Shown in pieces: positions 1 through 8,167 of a DNA stretch of 28,557 nucleotides (position 1 is the first letter of the stretch; each line of letters starts with the position of its first letter). The DNA lies in NCBI GenBank assembly GCA_964512995.1, contig CAZELM010000051.1, positions 1 through 28,557 on the forward strand, in the 5' to 3' direction. Under the pieces are notes generated by a model. It searched no databases. It saw only the letters and a list, made by a program, of their open reading frames with translations, and was not told where the DNA came from. This DNA is from CAZELM01 sp964512995. Its GTDB lineage: Bacteria; CSSED10-310. Position numbers and translations under genes: made by a program.

Positions 1-130
1 ACCACAGGATGACCGCTTACAACCACAGGATGACCGCTTACAACCACAGGATGACCGCTCACAACCACAGGATGACCGCTTACAGCCACAGGATGACTGC
101 TTACAACCACAGGATGACCGCTTGCAGCCA
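1..130. repeat. 21-bp tandem repeat (minisatellite), cut by the window edge
   Basis: About six head-to-tail copies of a 21-bp unit with core CCACAGGATGACCGCTTACA run from the left edge. Copies differ only by single substitutions (for example CTCACA, ACAGCC, GACTGC), and the last copy decays around 121-135. The period is a multiple of three, so every frame reads as a heptad repeat on both strands. I see no start with a Shine-Dalgarno sequence and no recognisable protein, so I do not call it coding. There are no unique spacers, so it is not a CRISPR array. The array probably continues to the left of the window. Confidence 0.9.
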
Positions 131-281
131 CGCGATGATGATGGTAAATCATGCTGCATCTCACTCATCATCATGGCTATTGATCAACCTCCTAATAAAT
201 TTTCATTTTTATCATTTAAATATAACAAGTTACGCGAGAGCATCAATTTTTGTAATCATTCAGCAAGTGATAAGCAACCAG

Positions 282-480
282 AATCGCCTCTATCAAGAGG
301 GGTGGCTCTGCGAAGCCTCGGTTGGTTTGGATTCAGCATGGCTTCTTGGCGAGCGAAGCAGAGACGGGGTGTGTTCCGAGATTCCGAATACACACCCCGT
401 CACGCAGAATCAACGCGTCCAACAGACCTATCTGGTTTCAATAACATGATTCTGCGTGACACCCCTCTTTGTAGAGGATT
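282..480. repeat. Long imperfect palindromic intergenic element (MITE/REP-like)
   Basis: The outer arms 282-304 and 460-480 are reverse complements over about 21 bases, with two mismatches and a 2-nt insertion. Each arm is itself a small hairpin (CCTCT-loop-AGAGG). Inside lie a perfect 12-bp stem (363-374 with 390-401, GACGGGGTGTGT and its complement) and a perfect 14-bp inverted pair (399-412 with 447-460, GTCACGCAGAATCA). The inner pairs share bases at 399-401, so they would compete. No coding potential is evident. The nested architecture resembles a miniature repetitive element that folds as RNA or DNA; I cannot name a family. Confidence 0.75.
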
Positions 481-520
481 TATCCACTGAACGGTTACCA
501 TTTTTTTTTATTTTTTCTCC

Positions 521-552
521 TTGATTTTTCGATGCACGGTTCTGCATATAAT
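521..552 (+). promoter_or_regulatory. Possible sigma70-type promoter for the 658 gene
   Basis: A perfect TATAAT lies at 547-552. The best -35-like hexamer is TTGATT at 521-526, but the spacing of 20 nt is longer than usual, so only the -10 box is convincing. The leader to the start at 658 would be about 100 nt. Confidence 0.35.
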
Positions 553-657
553 AAACAGTTGTTGTGAATGCATATGTGACAGGTAACTGGGTAAGACGCC
601 AAATGGTATTTCATGTTTCATTCCCTTGTTTTTAACAGTTATCAGGAGGTTTTTTGT

Positions 658-1380
658 ATGAACAAGAGACAGAACGACAAGATGTTAATGCATTACACCA
701 CCCAGAATGCCTGTGAGCGCCAGATCGATACGATCAACAGTCGTCCTGCACTCAAGAGTGCATTCGAGGACTTCTGCCATCGTCAGGCGCGGATCAAAGA
801 ACTGGTCCGTATCCAGGATATGCGGACTGATGGGATCACCCATGATAAAGCTCTGATACAAGAAGCAATGGCCGAAGCCACCCTCGAAATCGCCAATGGG
901 ATTTGTTGTTATGCCGAAACCATGAATAAAATGGAACTGCTCGGAAAAGCTCGACTGACAATGTATGATATCATGTCTCCCAGAGATTTTATTTCATTGC
1001 AGCGCTGTGTCACCATCAGAAATCTGACCGAAGAACACCTGATTCCGTTAGGCGACTATGAGATCACCTCATCTGATCTGGATGATCTCAGCGCCAAAAT
1101 TGCCTTATTTGAAAACACGATTGTGAAGCCGCGTGATATCCGTGCCATGAAAAAGGCCAGCACCGCCGAACTGAAAATGCTTTTCAGAGAAGTCGATCGC
1201 ATCCTGAAATTCAGAATGGATCGCATGGTGAGACGGTTGCGACGCAGTCACCCGCAGTTTTATCGGGACTATTTCAATGCCCGGATGATCATCGACACCG
1301 GAAACCGACACTCCAAAGCAGCCACGGCATCGGATTCCGCCGTAGTCGCTCCGGCAGACTCTCCGACCCTTTCCGTTTGA
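658..1380 (+). CDS. Conserved-looking helical protein of unknown function
   Basis: This 240-residue protein is not one I recognise. The start ATG at 658 is chosen because a textbook AGGAGG (644-649) sits 8 nt upstream; a longer frame from 613 lacks this signal. There is no signal peptide or membrane segment. The sequence is rich in charged, helix-favouring residues throughout, with three cysteines in the middle (a CC pair in GICCYAE, and QRCVT). A basic helical segment (MVRRLRRSHPQFY) is followed by a well-ordered motif FYRDYFNARMIIDTG near residues 206-220. The last 20 residues are an Ala/Ser/Pro-rich tail, probably disordered. It stands alone between two repeat-rich intergenic regions, so context gives no clue. 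It is most likely a soluble cytoplasmic, mainly alpha-helical protein. I am confident it is a real gene because of the ribosome-binding site and composition. Confidence 0.8.
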   Translation: MNKRQNDKMLMHYTTQNACERQIDTINSRPALKSAFEDFCHRQARIKELVRIQDMRTDGITHDKALIQEAMAEATLEIANGICCYAETMNKMELLGKARLTMYDIMSPRDFISLQRCVTIRNLTEEHLIPLGDYEITSSDLDDLSAKIALFENTIVKPRDIRAMKKASTAELKMLFREVDRILKFRMDRMVRRLRRSHPQFYRDYFNARMIIDTGNRHSKAATASDSAVVAPADSPTLSV

Positions 1381-1821
1381 TCGATCGGTACACCCCCGGA
1401 ACTCCTGTATTTTTTGTGAACGGAGCGGTGGAATCATCGAGTATTCATTGAACCATCCGCATTTGTGAATCATCGGATTGATTTCATCGCTTCGTGCAAT
1501 ACCTCACCCCAGCCCCTCTCCATGAATGGAGAGGGGTATATATGCAAAATCCTTATTTACTCTCTGCTAAGAAACCTCTTCACGAGCGGTCGTTTTATAG
1601 GTTTCTTCATTTAGTGTCATGCGGAGCGTGTACGACCTCCCAGCGGAGCGGCCGGGAGAAAAATGAATGCAAATGAAAATCGCGGAAACGAACGAATGAA
1701 ACAGAATCAACACATACTCAGCAATATCCCCGGATCGATATCAATTTCTGTTTTCTTTGGAATATCGAAATGCAATGATAATCCTTGCCCTCGGTTCATT
1801 CTTTTGCTACGGTGCCACCCG
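1381..1821. other. Hairpin-rich intergenic region upstream of the radical SAM cluster
   Basis: This 440-nt stretch holds at least three inverted repeats and no supported gene. They are 1513-1536 (11-bp arms), 1569-1577 with 1599-1607 (AAGAAACCT/AGGTTTCTT), and 1637-1644 with 1651-1658 (CTCCCAGC against GCCGGGAG, one mismatch). GCGGAGCG also occurs directly twice, at 1621-1628 and 1643-1650. The style matches dispersed intergenic palindromes. The open frame extends upstream of 1822 to 1663, where GGGAG precedes an ATG, but that extra 53-residue segment has no counterpart in the adjacent paralogue. Confidence 0.6.
1513..1536. repeat. Perfect palindrome hairpin CCCCTCTCCAT/ATGGAGAGGGG
   Basis: Two perfectly complementary 11-base arms are separated by only two bases, preceded by CACCCCAG. 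It lies in intergenic DNA more than 280 nt before the next start. There is no T-run on the plus-strand side, so it is more like a dispersed palindromic repeat than a terminator. Confidence 0.7.
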
Positions 1822-3342
1822 ATGGACGTTGCACTCATCTCCCCATATTCCGATATCGCAGCGCTTGGCATCCGGGGAATCTCCTCGGTTCTCAAACAGG
1901 CCGGCCATGCTGTGCGTCTGATTTTTCTCCCCTATCAGTTTCCGGAAATCGAATATCGTCGCGATTTCATGAATCGATACTCCGACCGGATTCTGGATCA
2001 GGTCACAGAACTCTGCCGCGGCGCCGGATTAATCGGTGTCAGCCTGATGACCAACTATTTCGAGCAGGTGGCCACACTCACCCAGCACCTGAAAGACCGA
2101 CTTGCTGTCCCGGTGATCTGGGGGGGCATTCATGCGACCATCTGCCCGGAACAATGCCTCGAATACGCCGATCTGGTCTGTGTGGGAGAAGGCGAGCAGG
2201 CCATCCTGGATGTGACAGCGGCTCTGGAGTCCCATGCGCCGCTCCACCCGATCCCCAATATCTGGCTGAAATCCAATGGAGCGATCCTGTCCAATCCGCC
2301 CCGTCCGATGATCGAACACCTGGATACGCTCCCGTATTTCGACTATCAGATGGAAAATCATCATGTGCTGGATCAGGAGACTGAGGCGATACTGCCCATG
2401 GACCGGGAACTGCTCCGCCGGTATCTCACAAAAGTCGCTCCCACCAAAGCACGAGCCGCTTTGTTCTATCAGACCATCGCCAGCCGGGGTTGTCCGCATC
2501 ATTGCACCTATTGCTGCTGGGATGCGCTGCGTAAAACTTATCGAACGCAGCCGACCATCCGGAGACGCTCCATCGATCACCTCATGGGCGAACTGGAATC
2601 GATTCTCGCGGAGATGCCGTGGTTCCGGGAGATTACGTTTTCCGATGACTCATTCCTTGCGATGCCGATGGACGATATCGTGAATTTTGCAGCTCGCTAT
2701 AAAAAAATCTGTGGCCGACCGTTTCAATGCCTGGCGGAACCCCGGACCATTACCCGCCAGCGCCTCGATCCCATGGTCGATGCCGGACTGGCCAATATTC
2801 AGATCGGAGTCCAGACCGGTTCGGAACGCATCAAGGAGCTGTACCGGCGAACCCATACCAATCAGCGCATCATCGAAATGGCGACGCTCCTCCGGGAGTA
2901 TATCCCGCGCATCCGGCCGCCCATCTACGATTTCATCCTTGATAACCCATGGGAAACCCTATCCGATAAAATGGAGACCTTACAGCTCCTGCTGAAATTC
3001 CCACCGCCCTTTTTCCTTCAGATCTTCCGGCTGACGTTTTTTCCGGGAACGGAGCTGTTTGACAGAGCCAAAACAGATGGGCTGATCCGGGAGGACATCC
3101 GGGAGATATACCGGCAGCAGTACAACGAGCGCGATATCAATTACATCAACCTTCTGTTTTCCCTGTTTTCCAGACCGGTCCCGCGGTCCATTCTGAACGG
3201 ATTGTGTTCGATGCCGGCCATCCGGTTGTTCCACCGGCCGAGTGTGAATACCGCTCTCCGAGCGATGTACCAGATTTATCGGAAATCCCTGTTGCGCCAC
3301 CGGCCGGTTCCCCCATCGCCCCGGTCATCCGGCGGTCACTGA
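1822..3342 (+). CDS. B12-binding-type radical SAM protein (paralogue 1)
   Basis: This 506-residue protein has class-B radical SAM methyltransferase-like architecture. Residues 1-140 form a Rossmann-like cobalamin-binding-type domain ending in WGGIHATICPEQ and VCVGEGE. The radical SAM core follows with SRGCPHHCTYC: cysteines 224, 228 and 231 are the CxxxCxxC ligands of the 4Fe-4S cluster that cleaves SAM. A FFPGTELFDRAK segment lies in the C-terminal third, as in other family members. The classical DxHxxG cobalamin-ligand motif is absent; its place is taken by AALGIRGIS. B12 may therefore bind without a His ligand, or not at all. The start at 1822 is inferred by alignment with the next gene; it has weak Shine-Dalgarno support, and an alternative start at 1663 has GGGAG. 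The next gene follows after 18 nt. Substrate unknown; lipids, hopanoids or natural products are typical of relatives. Confidence 0.88.
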   Translation: MDVALISPYSDIAALGIRGISSVLKQAGHAVRLIFLPYQFPEIEYRRDFMNRYSDRILDQVTELCRGAGLIGVSLMTNYFEQVATLTQHLKDRLAVPVIWGGIHATICPEQCLEYADLVCVGEGEQAILDVTAALESHAPLHPIPNIWLKSNGAILSNPPRPMIEHLDTLPYFDYQMENHHVLDQETEAILPMDRELLRRYLTKVAPTKARAALFYQTIASRGCPHHCTYCCWDALRKTYRTQPTIRRRSIDHLMGELESILAEMPWFREITFSDDSFLAMPMDDIVNFAARYKKICGRPFQCLAEPRTITRQRLDPMVDAGLANIQIGVQTGSERIKELYRRTHTNQRIIEMATLLREYIPRIRPPIYDFILDNPWETLSDKMETLQLLLKFPPPFFLQIFRLTFFPGTELFDRAKTDGLIREDIREIYRQQYNERDINYINLLFSLFSRPVPRSILNGLCSMPAIRLFHRPSVNTALRAMYQIYRKSLLRHRPVPPSPRSSGGH

Positions 3343-3360
3343 TCCACGGGAACCTCTCCC

Positions 3361-4926
3361 ATGAAAATCACACTGATCACGCCTACGCCACCGGATATCA
3401 GCGCATTCGGCGTCCGGGCACTGTCAGCATATCTGAAGTCACATAGAATCCCGGTTCAGATCATATTTCTGCCGGGTGGAATCGAAAAACTGAAACATGG
3501 CGGCGGATTCACATACGCTTACACTCCAGCAATCCTGTATCAGATCATCGAGCGGGTGGGTGATTCCACGATCGTCGGTCTGTCCTTCATGTCGCAGTAC
3601 CGGGACAGAGCGATCCAACTGACTCAAGCCATCCGCAGCCAGACTCCTGCCATGATCGTCTGGGGCGGGATTCATGCGGAAGCCGACCCGGTGGAATCGC
3701 TCCAGGTTGCCGATGCAGTATGTATGGGTGAAGGAGAACATGTTTTATTGGAGTTGCTGGATCGGCTGGAATCCGGAGACCCGATTGATGAGATTCCGGG
3801 GCTTCGGACCCGCCACGGGGATCCGGATCAGAGCCAAGAGGTGGTTCCTTGCATCGATGATCTGGATCAGCTCCCGTTTATCGACATGGGACCGGAGGAT
3901 CATTGGATCCTGAATCCCATCACGGAAGAACTCCAACCGGTCACATCAGAGATCCTGAACCAGGTGCTCCCGCTGATGCCGGCTCCCATTCATCACCCAT
4001 CTTCATCCAAAGCCATCACCGTGTACCGGACCATGACATCCCGGGGTTGTCCGCATCGATGCACCTATTGTGCAAACAGTGTGAAAGCTGACCGGCATAC
4101 TGGCATCCGATATCTGCGGTTTCGCAACCCGGATCATGTGCTTCGGGAACTGAAACAGATCACGGAGCGATTCCCGTTCATTCAGGGAATCCACTTTTTC
4201 GATGATGTATTTACGGCGATGCCATGGGCTGATCTGGAGGTGCTTTGTCACCGCTATCAGACGGAAATCGGCCTGCCCTGGTATGCGCAGGCGAGTCCGG
4301 CGACATTGACGCGGGATTTACTGGAAATGTTTCTGGAGACCGGACTGGCATTCATTGAAATGGGCATTCAAACGGGGAGTCCACGAATCCGGGAGATGTA
4401 CCGACGGCCGGAGACGAACCAGCAGATCCTGGATGCCGCCCGGCTGATCCACGATTACCGTTCCAGACTGATCACACCGCATTATCATGTCATTCTGGAT
4501 AATCCGTGGGAGACGCGGGAGGATGTGCGGCAGACGCTGGGGCTTCTAACACGAATTCCGGGTCGGTTCATGCTGTGTCTGGCGTCATTGACGTTTTATC
4601 CGGGAACGCAGTTGAATCAAAAAGCCCATGAGGAAGGGCTCATCCAGGATGAAGAAAGCGATGTTTACCGAAAGCCGTTTTACATCCCCAAGGGCCGGTA
4701 TCTGAATTATCTGATTTACCTGACGGATATTCCATGGATTCCGAGGAGCTTATTGCGATGGCTGGGAGGTGTTCCGGCGGAGCTTCTGGATCACCCGGTG
4801 TTTCATTCCCTGTTTGATCTTCTCCGGCGGATCACTGACCAGGCGCGATTGGCTTCCAAGGGTTTATCCGCATTGTTTCATGGGGAGTTTTCCCGGATAT
4901 TCAAGTATTTGCGGCGGGTGCAGTGA
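3361..4926 (+). CDS. B12-binding-type radical SAM protein (paralogue 2)
   Basis: This 521-residue paralogue of the preceding protein is colinear over its whole length. It has an N-terminal B12-binding-type domain (residues 1-145, with WGGIHAEADPVE and VCMGEGE) and a radical SAM core with SRGCPHRCTYC, where Cys230, Cys234 and Cys237 bind the cluster. A conserved GIQTGSPRIREMYRR segment follows, then LTFYPGTQL. The start is fixed by the shared N-terminus (MKITLITPTPPD against MDVALISPYSD). It also lacks DxHxxG, with ISAFGVRALS in that position. The gene ends 4 nt before the histidine kinase start, so the four genes from 1822 to 6718 are probably one transcript. The pair likely arose by tandem duplication and then diverged well beyond simple redundancy, suggesting different substrates or a sequential or heteromeric role. 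Confidence 0.88.
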   Translation: MKITLITPTPPDISAFGVRALSAYLKSHRIPVQIIFLPGGIEKLKHGGGFTYAYTPAILYQIIERVGDSTIVGLSFMSQYRDRAIQLTQAIRSQTPAMIVWGGIHAEADPVESLQVADAVCMGEGEHVLLELLDRLESGDPIDEIPGLRTRHGDPDQSQEVVPCIDDLDQLPFIDMGPEDHWILNPITEELQPVTSEILNQVLPLMPAPIHHPSSSKAITVYRTMTSRGCPHRCTYCANSVKADRHTGIRYLRFRNPDHVLRELKQITERFPFIQGIHFFDDVFTAMPWADLEVLCHRYQTEIGLPWYAQASPATLTRDLLEMFLETGLAFIEMGIQTGSPRIREMYRRPETNQQILDAARLIHDYRSRLITPHYHVILDNPWETREDVRQTLGLLTRIPGRFMLCLASLTFYPGTQLNQKAHEEGLIQDEESDVYRKPFYIPKGRYLNYLIYLTDIPWIPRSLLRWLGGVPAELLDHPVFHSLFDLLRRITDQARLASKGLSALFHGEFSRIFKYLRRVQ

Positions 4927-4930
4927 ACGT

Positions 4931-6052
4931 ATGCCTGAACATTCCTCTGAAATGCGTCACGATATCAATCACAAATTGCGGGAACGCATCAAAGAACTTA
5001 CCTTGCTGCATAAAACCGCCCGGATTTTACAGGACGACAAAAAAGACACCAAAGAGCTGTTCCGTGATATCGTCCGGTTGATTCCGGATGCGTGGCAGTA
5101 CCCGGAAATAGTCTCCGCTCGCATTCGGGTGGCGAATTGGGAGGTCACGACAGTGGATTTCCGGAGGGCTGAATTTTTTCAGCAAAGCGCTTTCAGGGTC
5201 ACAGAATCTATCCAGGGGCTGATCGAAGTTTTTTATACCGAAGCGCGTCCGGACGAAGACGAAGGTCCGTTTCTGAAAGAAGAGCGGGATCTGATTGAAT
5301 CGATGGCGGAAATCTTACGATCTTTTCTGCAACGTAAACATGTGGAATCCGAATTGCTCAAGACCAACATCGATCTGGAAAAACGGGTCGAAAAACGCAC
5401 GGAACAACTCAGAAACCTCGCTCATAAACTGTTTATTACAGAGGCTCGGGAACGCCGGGAAATCGCTTCGGATCTGCACGATCACGTCGGACAGGCGCTT
5501 GCGTTGATCAAATTCCAGATACTTCAATTCCGGAGCAATGCCATCTTCTGTGGTTTTGAAAATCAGATCAGCGAAATTCTGACACTACTTGATCAATCGA
5601 TCCGGTATACCCGGGACTTGACCGGCACAATCAGTCCACCCGTGCTCTATGAACTGGGATTGATCGCTGCTCTGGAGTGGCTTGCAGAACGTACGAAGAT
5701 GAAATACGGGCTGGACATCACCGTACAAACGCGTCCCGGAATCGCCAGTCTGCCGGAAAAATTTCGGGTGATCGTGTATAAATGTGTCAGTGAACTCGTG
5801 GCCAACATCGTCAAACATGCTCACGCCATGTCAGCATCGATCCGGGTTTCCCAGTCTCCGAATGCCATTGAAATCGAGGTGGTCGATGATGGCCGGGGCT
5901 TTGATGCTGAATCTCTGACTGCGTCCAAAGCCGTTGACGAACGGTTTGGGTTGTTCAGTATCCGGGAACGACTTCATGTCCTGGGAGGACGGATGCAGTT
6001 AACCTCCCGAAAAGACCAAGGAACTTCAGTTCTCATGGTAATTCCGATCTAA
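4931..6052 (+). CDS. Cytoplasmic NarL/DesK-type sensor histidine kinase
   Basis: This 373-residue kinase has no membrane segment. Residues 15-135 form a weak GAF-like sensory region. A coiled coil follows (about 138-165, LEKRVEKRTEQL), then a HisKA_3 dimerisation domain with RREIASDLHDHVGQ, where His183 is the predicted phosphorylation site. The HATPase domain shows the N-box (SELVANIVKHAHA), DDGRGF and FGLFSIRERL. The start ATG at 4931 is 4 nt after the preceding stop; the Shine-Dalgarno is weak, suggesting translational coupling. The response regulator follows at 6065. Kinases of this family pair with LuxR-type regulators, exactly as found here. The soluble GAF-like input suggests an intracellular cue, not an external ligand. 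Confidence 0.9.
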   Translation: MPEHSSEMRHDINHKLRERIKELTLLHKTARILQDDKKDTKELFRDIVRLIPDAWQYPEIVSARIRVANWEVTTVDFRRAEFFQQSAFRVTESIQGLIEVFYTEARPDEDEGPFLKEERDLIESMAEILRSFLQRKHVESELLKTNIDLEKRVEKRTEQLRNLAHKLFITEARERREIASDLHDHVGQALALIKFQILQFRSNAIFCGFENQISEILTLLDQSIRYTRDLTGTISPPVLYELGLIAALEWLAERTKMKYGLDITVQTRPGIASLPEKFRVIVYKCVSELVANIVKHAHAMSASIRVSQSPNAIEIEVVDDGRGFDAESLTASKAVDERFGLFSIRERLHVLGGRMQLTSRKDQGTSVLMVIPI

Positions 6053-6064
6053 GTGGAGTGATAC

Positions 6065-6718
6065 GTGAAACAGATCAAGATTATCCTGGCAGATGACCAC
6101 CGGCTCTTTCGGGATGGCATCCGATCCATTCTTTCACATCAAAAAGATATGACAATTGTAGCGGAAACCTCAGATGGACCGACTACGGTCGAAGAAGCGC
6201 TTAAATACAATCCCGACATCCTTCTGCTCGATATCTCCATGCCGCTGCTGAATGGGATTGAAGTTGCGCGTCGAATAAGGGAAGCCAGACCCAATATAAA
6301 AATCATCATGTTATCCATGCATTCGGACCGCCGGTTTGTTGTTGAATCACTCAGAATTGGCGTAGCCGGTTATATTCTGAAGGAATCGGCGTCCGATGAA
6401 CTGCTGCATGCGATTCAAGCCGCAGGTTCAGGCAGGGAAATTTTTTTATCTCAGAGCTTACAATCATTCGTATTGAGTGATTATGTGAAGCTTCTTTCCA
6501 TACGAAATGATGATTCCTTTTCTCTGCTCAGTTCACGGGAACGGGAAGTTCTCCAATGTATCGCAGAGGGCATGACGGTCAAAGAAATCGCAGTGCGCTT
6601 CCATTTGAGTTTCAAAACAATCGAATCCCACAAAAAAAATATTATGGATAAACTCGATCTCCACAGTATTGCCGAGTTGACCAAATACGCCGTAAAAGAA
6701 GGTCTCACCGGCTTATGA
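6065..6718 (+). CDS. LuxR/NarL-family response regulator
   Basis: This 217-residue two-domain regulator is the cognate partner of the kinase just upstream. The receiver domain (1-120) has the acidic pair Asp10/Asp11, phosphoacceptor Asp56 in LLLDISMP, Ser84 and Lys106. The C-terminal LuxR helix-turn-helix (about 150-212) contains LSSREREVLQCIAEG and KTIESHKKNIMDKL, the standard dimer and recognition-helix pattern. The start is GTG at 6065, preceded by AGTGGAGTG. It is the last gene of the apparent operon with the radical SAM pair, so autoregulation or control of these enzymes is plausible but not shown. Confidence 0.93.
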   Translation: MKQIKIILADDHRLFRDGIRSILSHQKDMTIVAETSDGPTTVEEALKYNPDILLLDISMPLLNGIEVARRIREARPNIKIIMLSMHSDRRFVVESLRIGVAGYILKESASDELLHAIQAAGSGREIFLSQSLQSFVLSDYVKLLSIRNDDSFSLLSSREREVLQCIAEGMTVKEIAVRFHLSFKTIESHKKNIMDKLDLHSIAELTKYAVKEGLTGL

Positions 6719-6871
6719 CAGATTTAAAGTCCAATTATGACTGTCATCAAGAATATGACGGTACTGCCAGGCGGATTCGGTTGCATTCACACCTTTTTCT
6801 TCATTCATAATTATTTCAACCACGTAAAAATAATTAAGGAATTTTGTTACCGATTTTAAGGAAAACCCTGA

Positions 6872-6899
6872 TTGTCATGATGAGAGAACAGACTATCCT
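6872..6899 (+). promoter_or_regulatory. Possible sigma70-type promoter for amt
   Basis: TTGTCA at 6872-6877 and TATCCT at 6894-6899 are separated by 16 nt and lie about 50 nt before the amt start. I looked for a sigma54 -24/-12 element because amt genes are often NtrC-controlled; the only GG...GC pair (6770/6783) has the wrong spacing. Confidence 0.35.
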
Positions 6900-6946
6900 C
6901 TATACTCAGGGAAATGACTGCGTAAAAAATTTCATGGAGGTGTGAG

Positions 6947-8164
6947 ATGTTCGACACGGGGAATACGGGTTTTATGTTGGTTGCGACGAGTCTGGTGATG
7001 CTCATGACACCCGGGCTCGCATTTTTCTATGGCGGTCTGGTGGGACGGAAAAACGTTTTAACGATCATGATTCAAAGTTTCGTCTCAATGGGCATCACCA
7101 CCATCATCTGGTGGGCGTACGGTTACTCGCTCTGTTTCAGTGGTGGAGAGGGAGCAATCATCGGAAATCTGAATAAAATGTTTCTTGCGGGTATTGATCT
7201 GAACACAGTATCTCCATTCGGGACAGGAAATATACCCGAATTTGTATTCATGGCCTATCAGATGATGTTCGCTATCATAACACCGGCACTGATCACGGGA
7301 GCGTTCTCAAACAGGGTGCGGTTTGGCGCATACCTGCTTTTCCTGATTGCATGGTTGACGTTTGTCTATTTCCCCTTTGTGCATATGATCTGGGGGAATG
7401 GCTATCTTGCCAAAATGGGAGTGCTGGACTTTGCAGGCGGCATTGTGGTGCATAATATCGCCGGAATGGCAGCGCTGGCTTCGGTCCTGTATGTCGGACG
7501 CAGGCGGGTGGGCGATAACATTCCTCACAGCATCCCATTGGTCGCTCTTGGAACCGGATTGTTATGGTTCGGATGGTATGGGTTCAACGCCGGAAGTGAA
7601 CTCAAAGTCGATGCCGTTACGGGATTGGCGTTTCTGAATACGGATATTGCGGCATCGTTTGCGGGTCCCATCTGGATGCTCCTCGCGTGGATATTCGAGA
7701 AAAAACCGAAATTCCTCGGCCTGTTGACAGGAGCTGTTGCGGGATTGGCAACGATCACCCCTTGCGCAGGATATGTCACGCCGTCCTCCGCTGCATTGAT
7801 TGGAATCATCGCAGGCATCGTATGTTATTGTGCTGTAAACCTGAAAAACCGGTTGAAATGGGACGATGCCCTGGATGTATGGGGTGTTCACGGAGTCGGT
7901 GGCGCATTGGGTGTGATCCTTCTGGGTATCCTTGCCAACAAAGCGGTCAATTCAGCGGGTGCGGATGGATTACTGCACGGTAACGCTTCATTTTTCATGG
8001 CGCAGCTCATGACGATCATTGGTTCATCCGTTTATGCCTTTGCTTTCACATGGGTCATGCTTTGGGTCATCAACAAAATCACCACTGTCCGAACGACAGA
8101 AGATGAAGAAGAAATCGGTCTGGATGCAGCGCTTCATGGTGAAACTGCATATGAAGGAGTGTGA
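6947..8164 (+). CDS. amt: Ammonium transporter (Amt/MEP/Rh family)
   Basis: This 405-residue inner-membrane channel for ammonium/ammonia has about 11 hydrophobic segments. Family hallmarks are present: Asp161 in DFAGGIVVHNIAG at the substrate site, and the pore twin histidines His169 and His315 (VWGVHGVGG). The N-terminus TPGLAFFYGGLVGRKN is typical. There is no cleavable signal peptide. The cytosolic tail from about residue 375 is acidic (TEDEEEIG) and short. The start has GGAGG 7 nt upstream. No glnK/P-II gene is adjacent, unlike the classical glnK-amtB pair; an outer-membrane protein gene follows at once instead. Confidence 0.97.
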   Translation: MFDTGNTGFMLVATSLVMLMTPGLAFFYGGLVGRKNVLTIMIQSFVSMGITTIIWWAYGYSLCFSGGEGAIIGNLNKMFLAGIDLNTVSPFGTGNIPEFVFMAYQMMFAIITPALITGAFSNRVRFGAYLLFLIAWLTFVYFPFVHMIWGNGYLAKMGVLDFAGGIVVHNIAGMAALASVLYVGRRRVGDNIPHSIPLVALGTGLLWFGWYGFNAGSELKVDAVTGLAFLNTDIAASFAGPIWMLLAWIFEKKPKFLGLLTGAVAGLATITPCAGYVTPSSAALIGIIAGIVCYCAVNLKNRLKWDDALDVWGVHGVGGALGVILLGILANKAVNSAGADGLLHGNASFFMAQLMTIIGSSVYAFAFTWVMLWVINKITTVRTTEDEEEIGLDAALHGETAYEGV

Positions 8165-8167
8165 GTG

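Larger units (their letters stand above)
131..657. other. Intergenic region with structured repeats, no gene
   Basis: No convincing coding sequence lies here; the two open frames that cross it are low-complexity read-through of the repeats. It holds a short inverted repeat (134-142 with 165-174, GATGATGAT against CATCATCAT), then the long palindromic element at 282-480, then an AT-rich stretch with T-runs at 500-520 leading into the promoter region of the gene that starts at 658. Confidence 0.7.

Noticed and set aside
1..130. CRISPR-like array
   Set aside because: Repeats are directly adjacent with no unique spacers, and no cas genes are present.
9..490. Two plus-strand open frames across the left repeats
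   Set aside because: Low-complexity translation, no ribosome-binding site, and they run through the palindromic element.
1663..1821. 53-residue N-terminal extension of the first radical SAM protein
   Set aside because: It has no counterpart in the paralogue, whose start aligns with 1822. I keep it only as an alternative because GGGAG precedes 1663.
6770..6784. Sigma54 promoter for amt
   Set aside because: The GG and GC elements are separated by 11 nt instead of 10 and the flanking consensus is absent.
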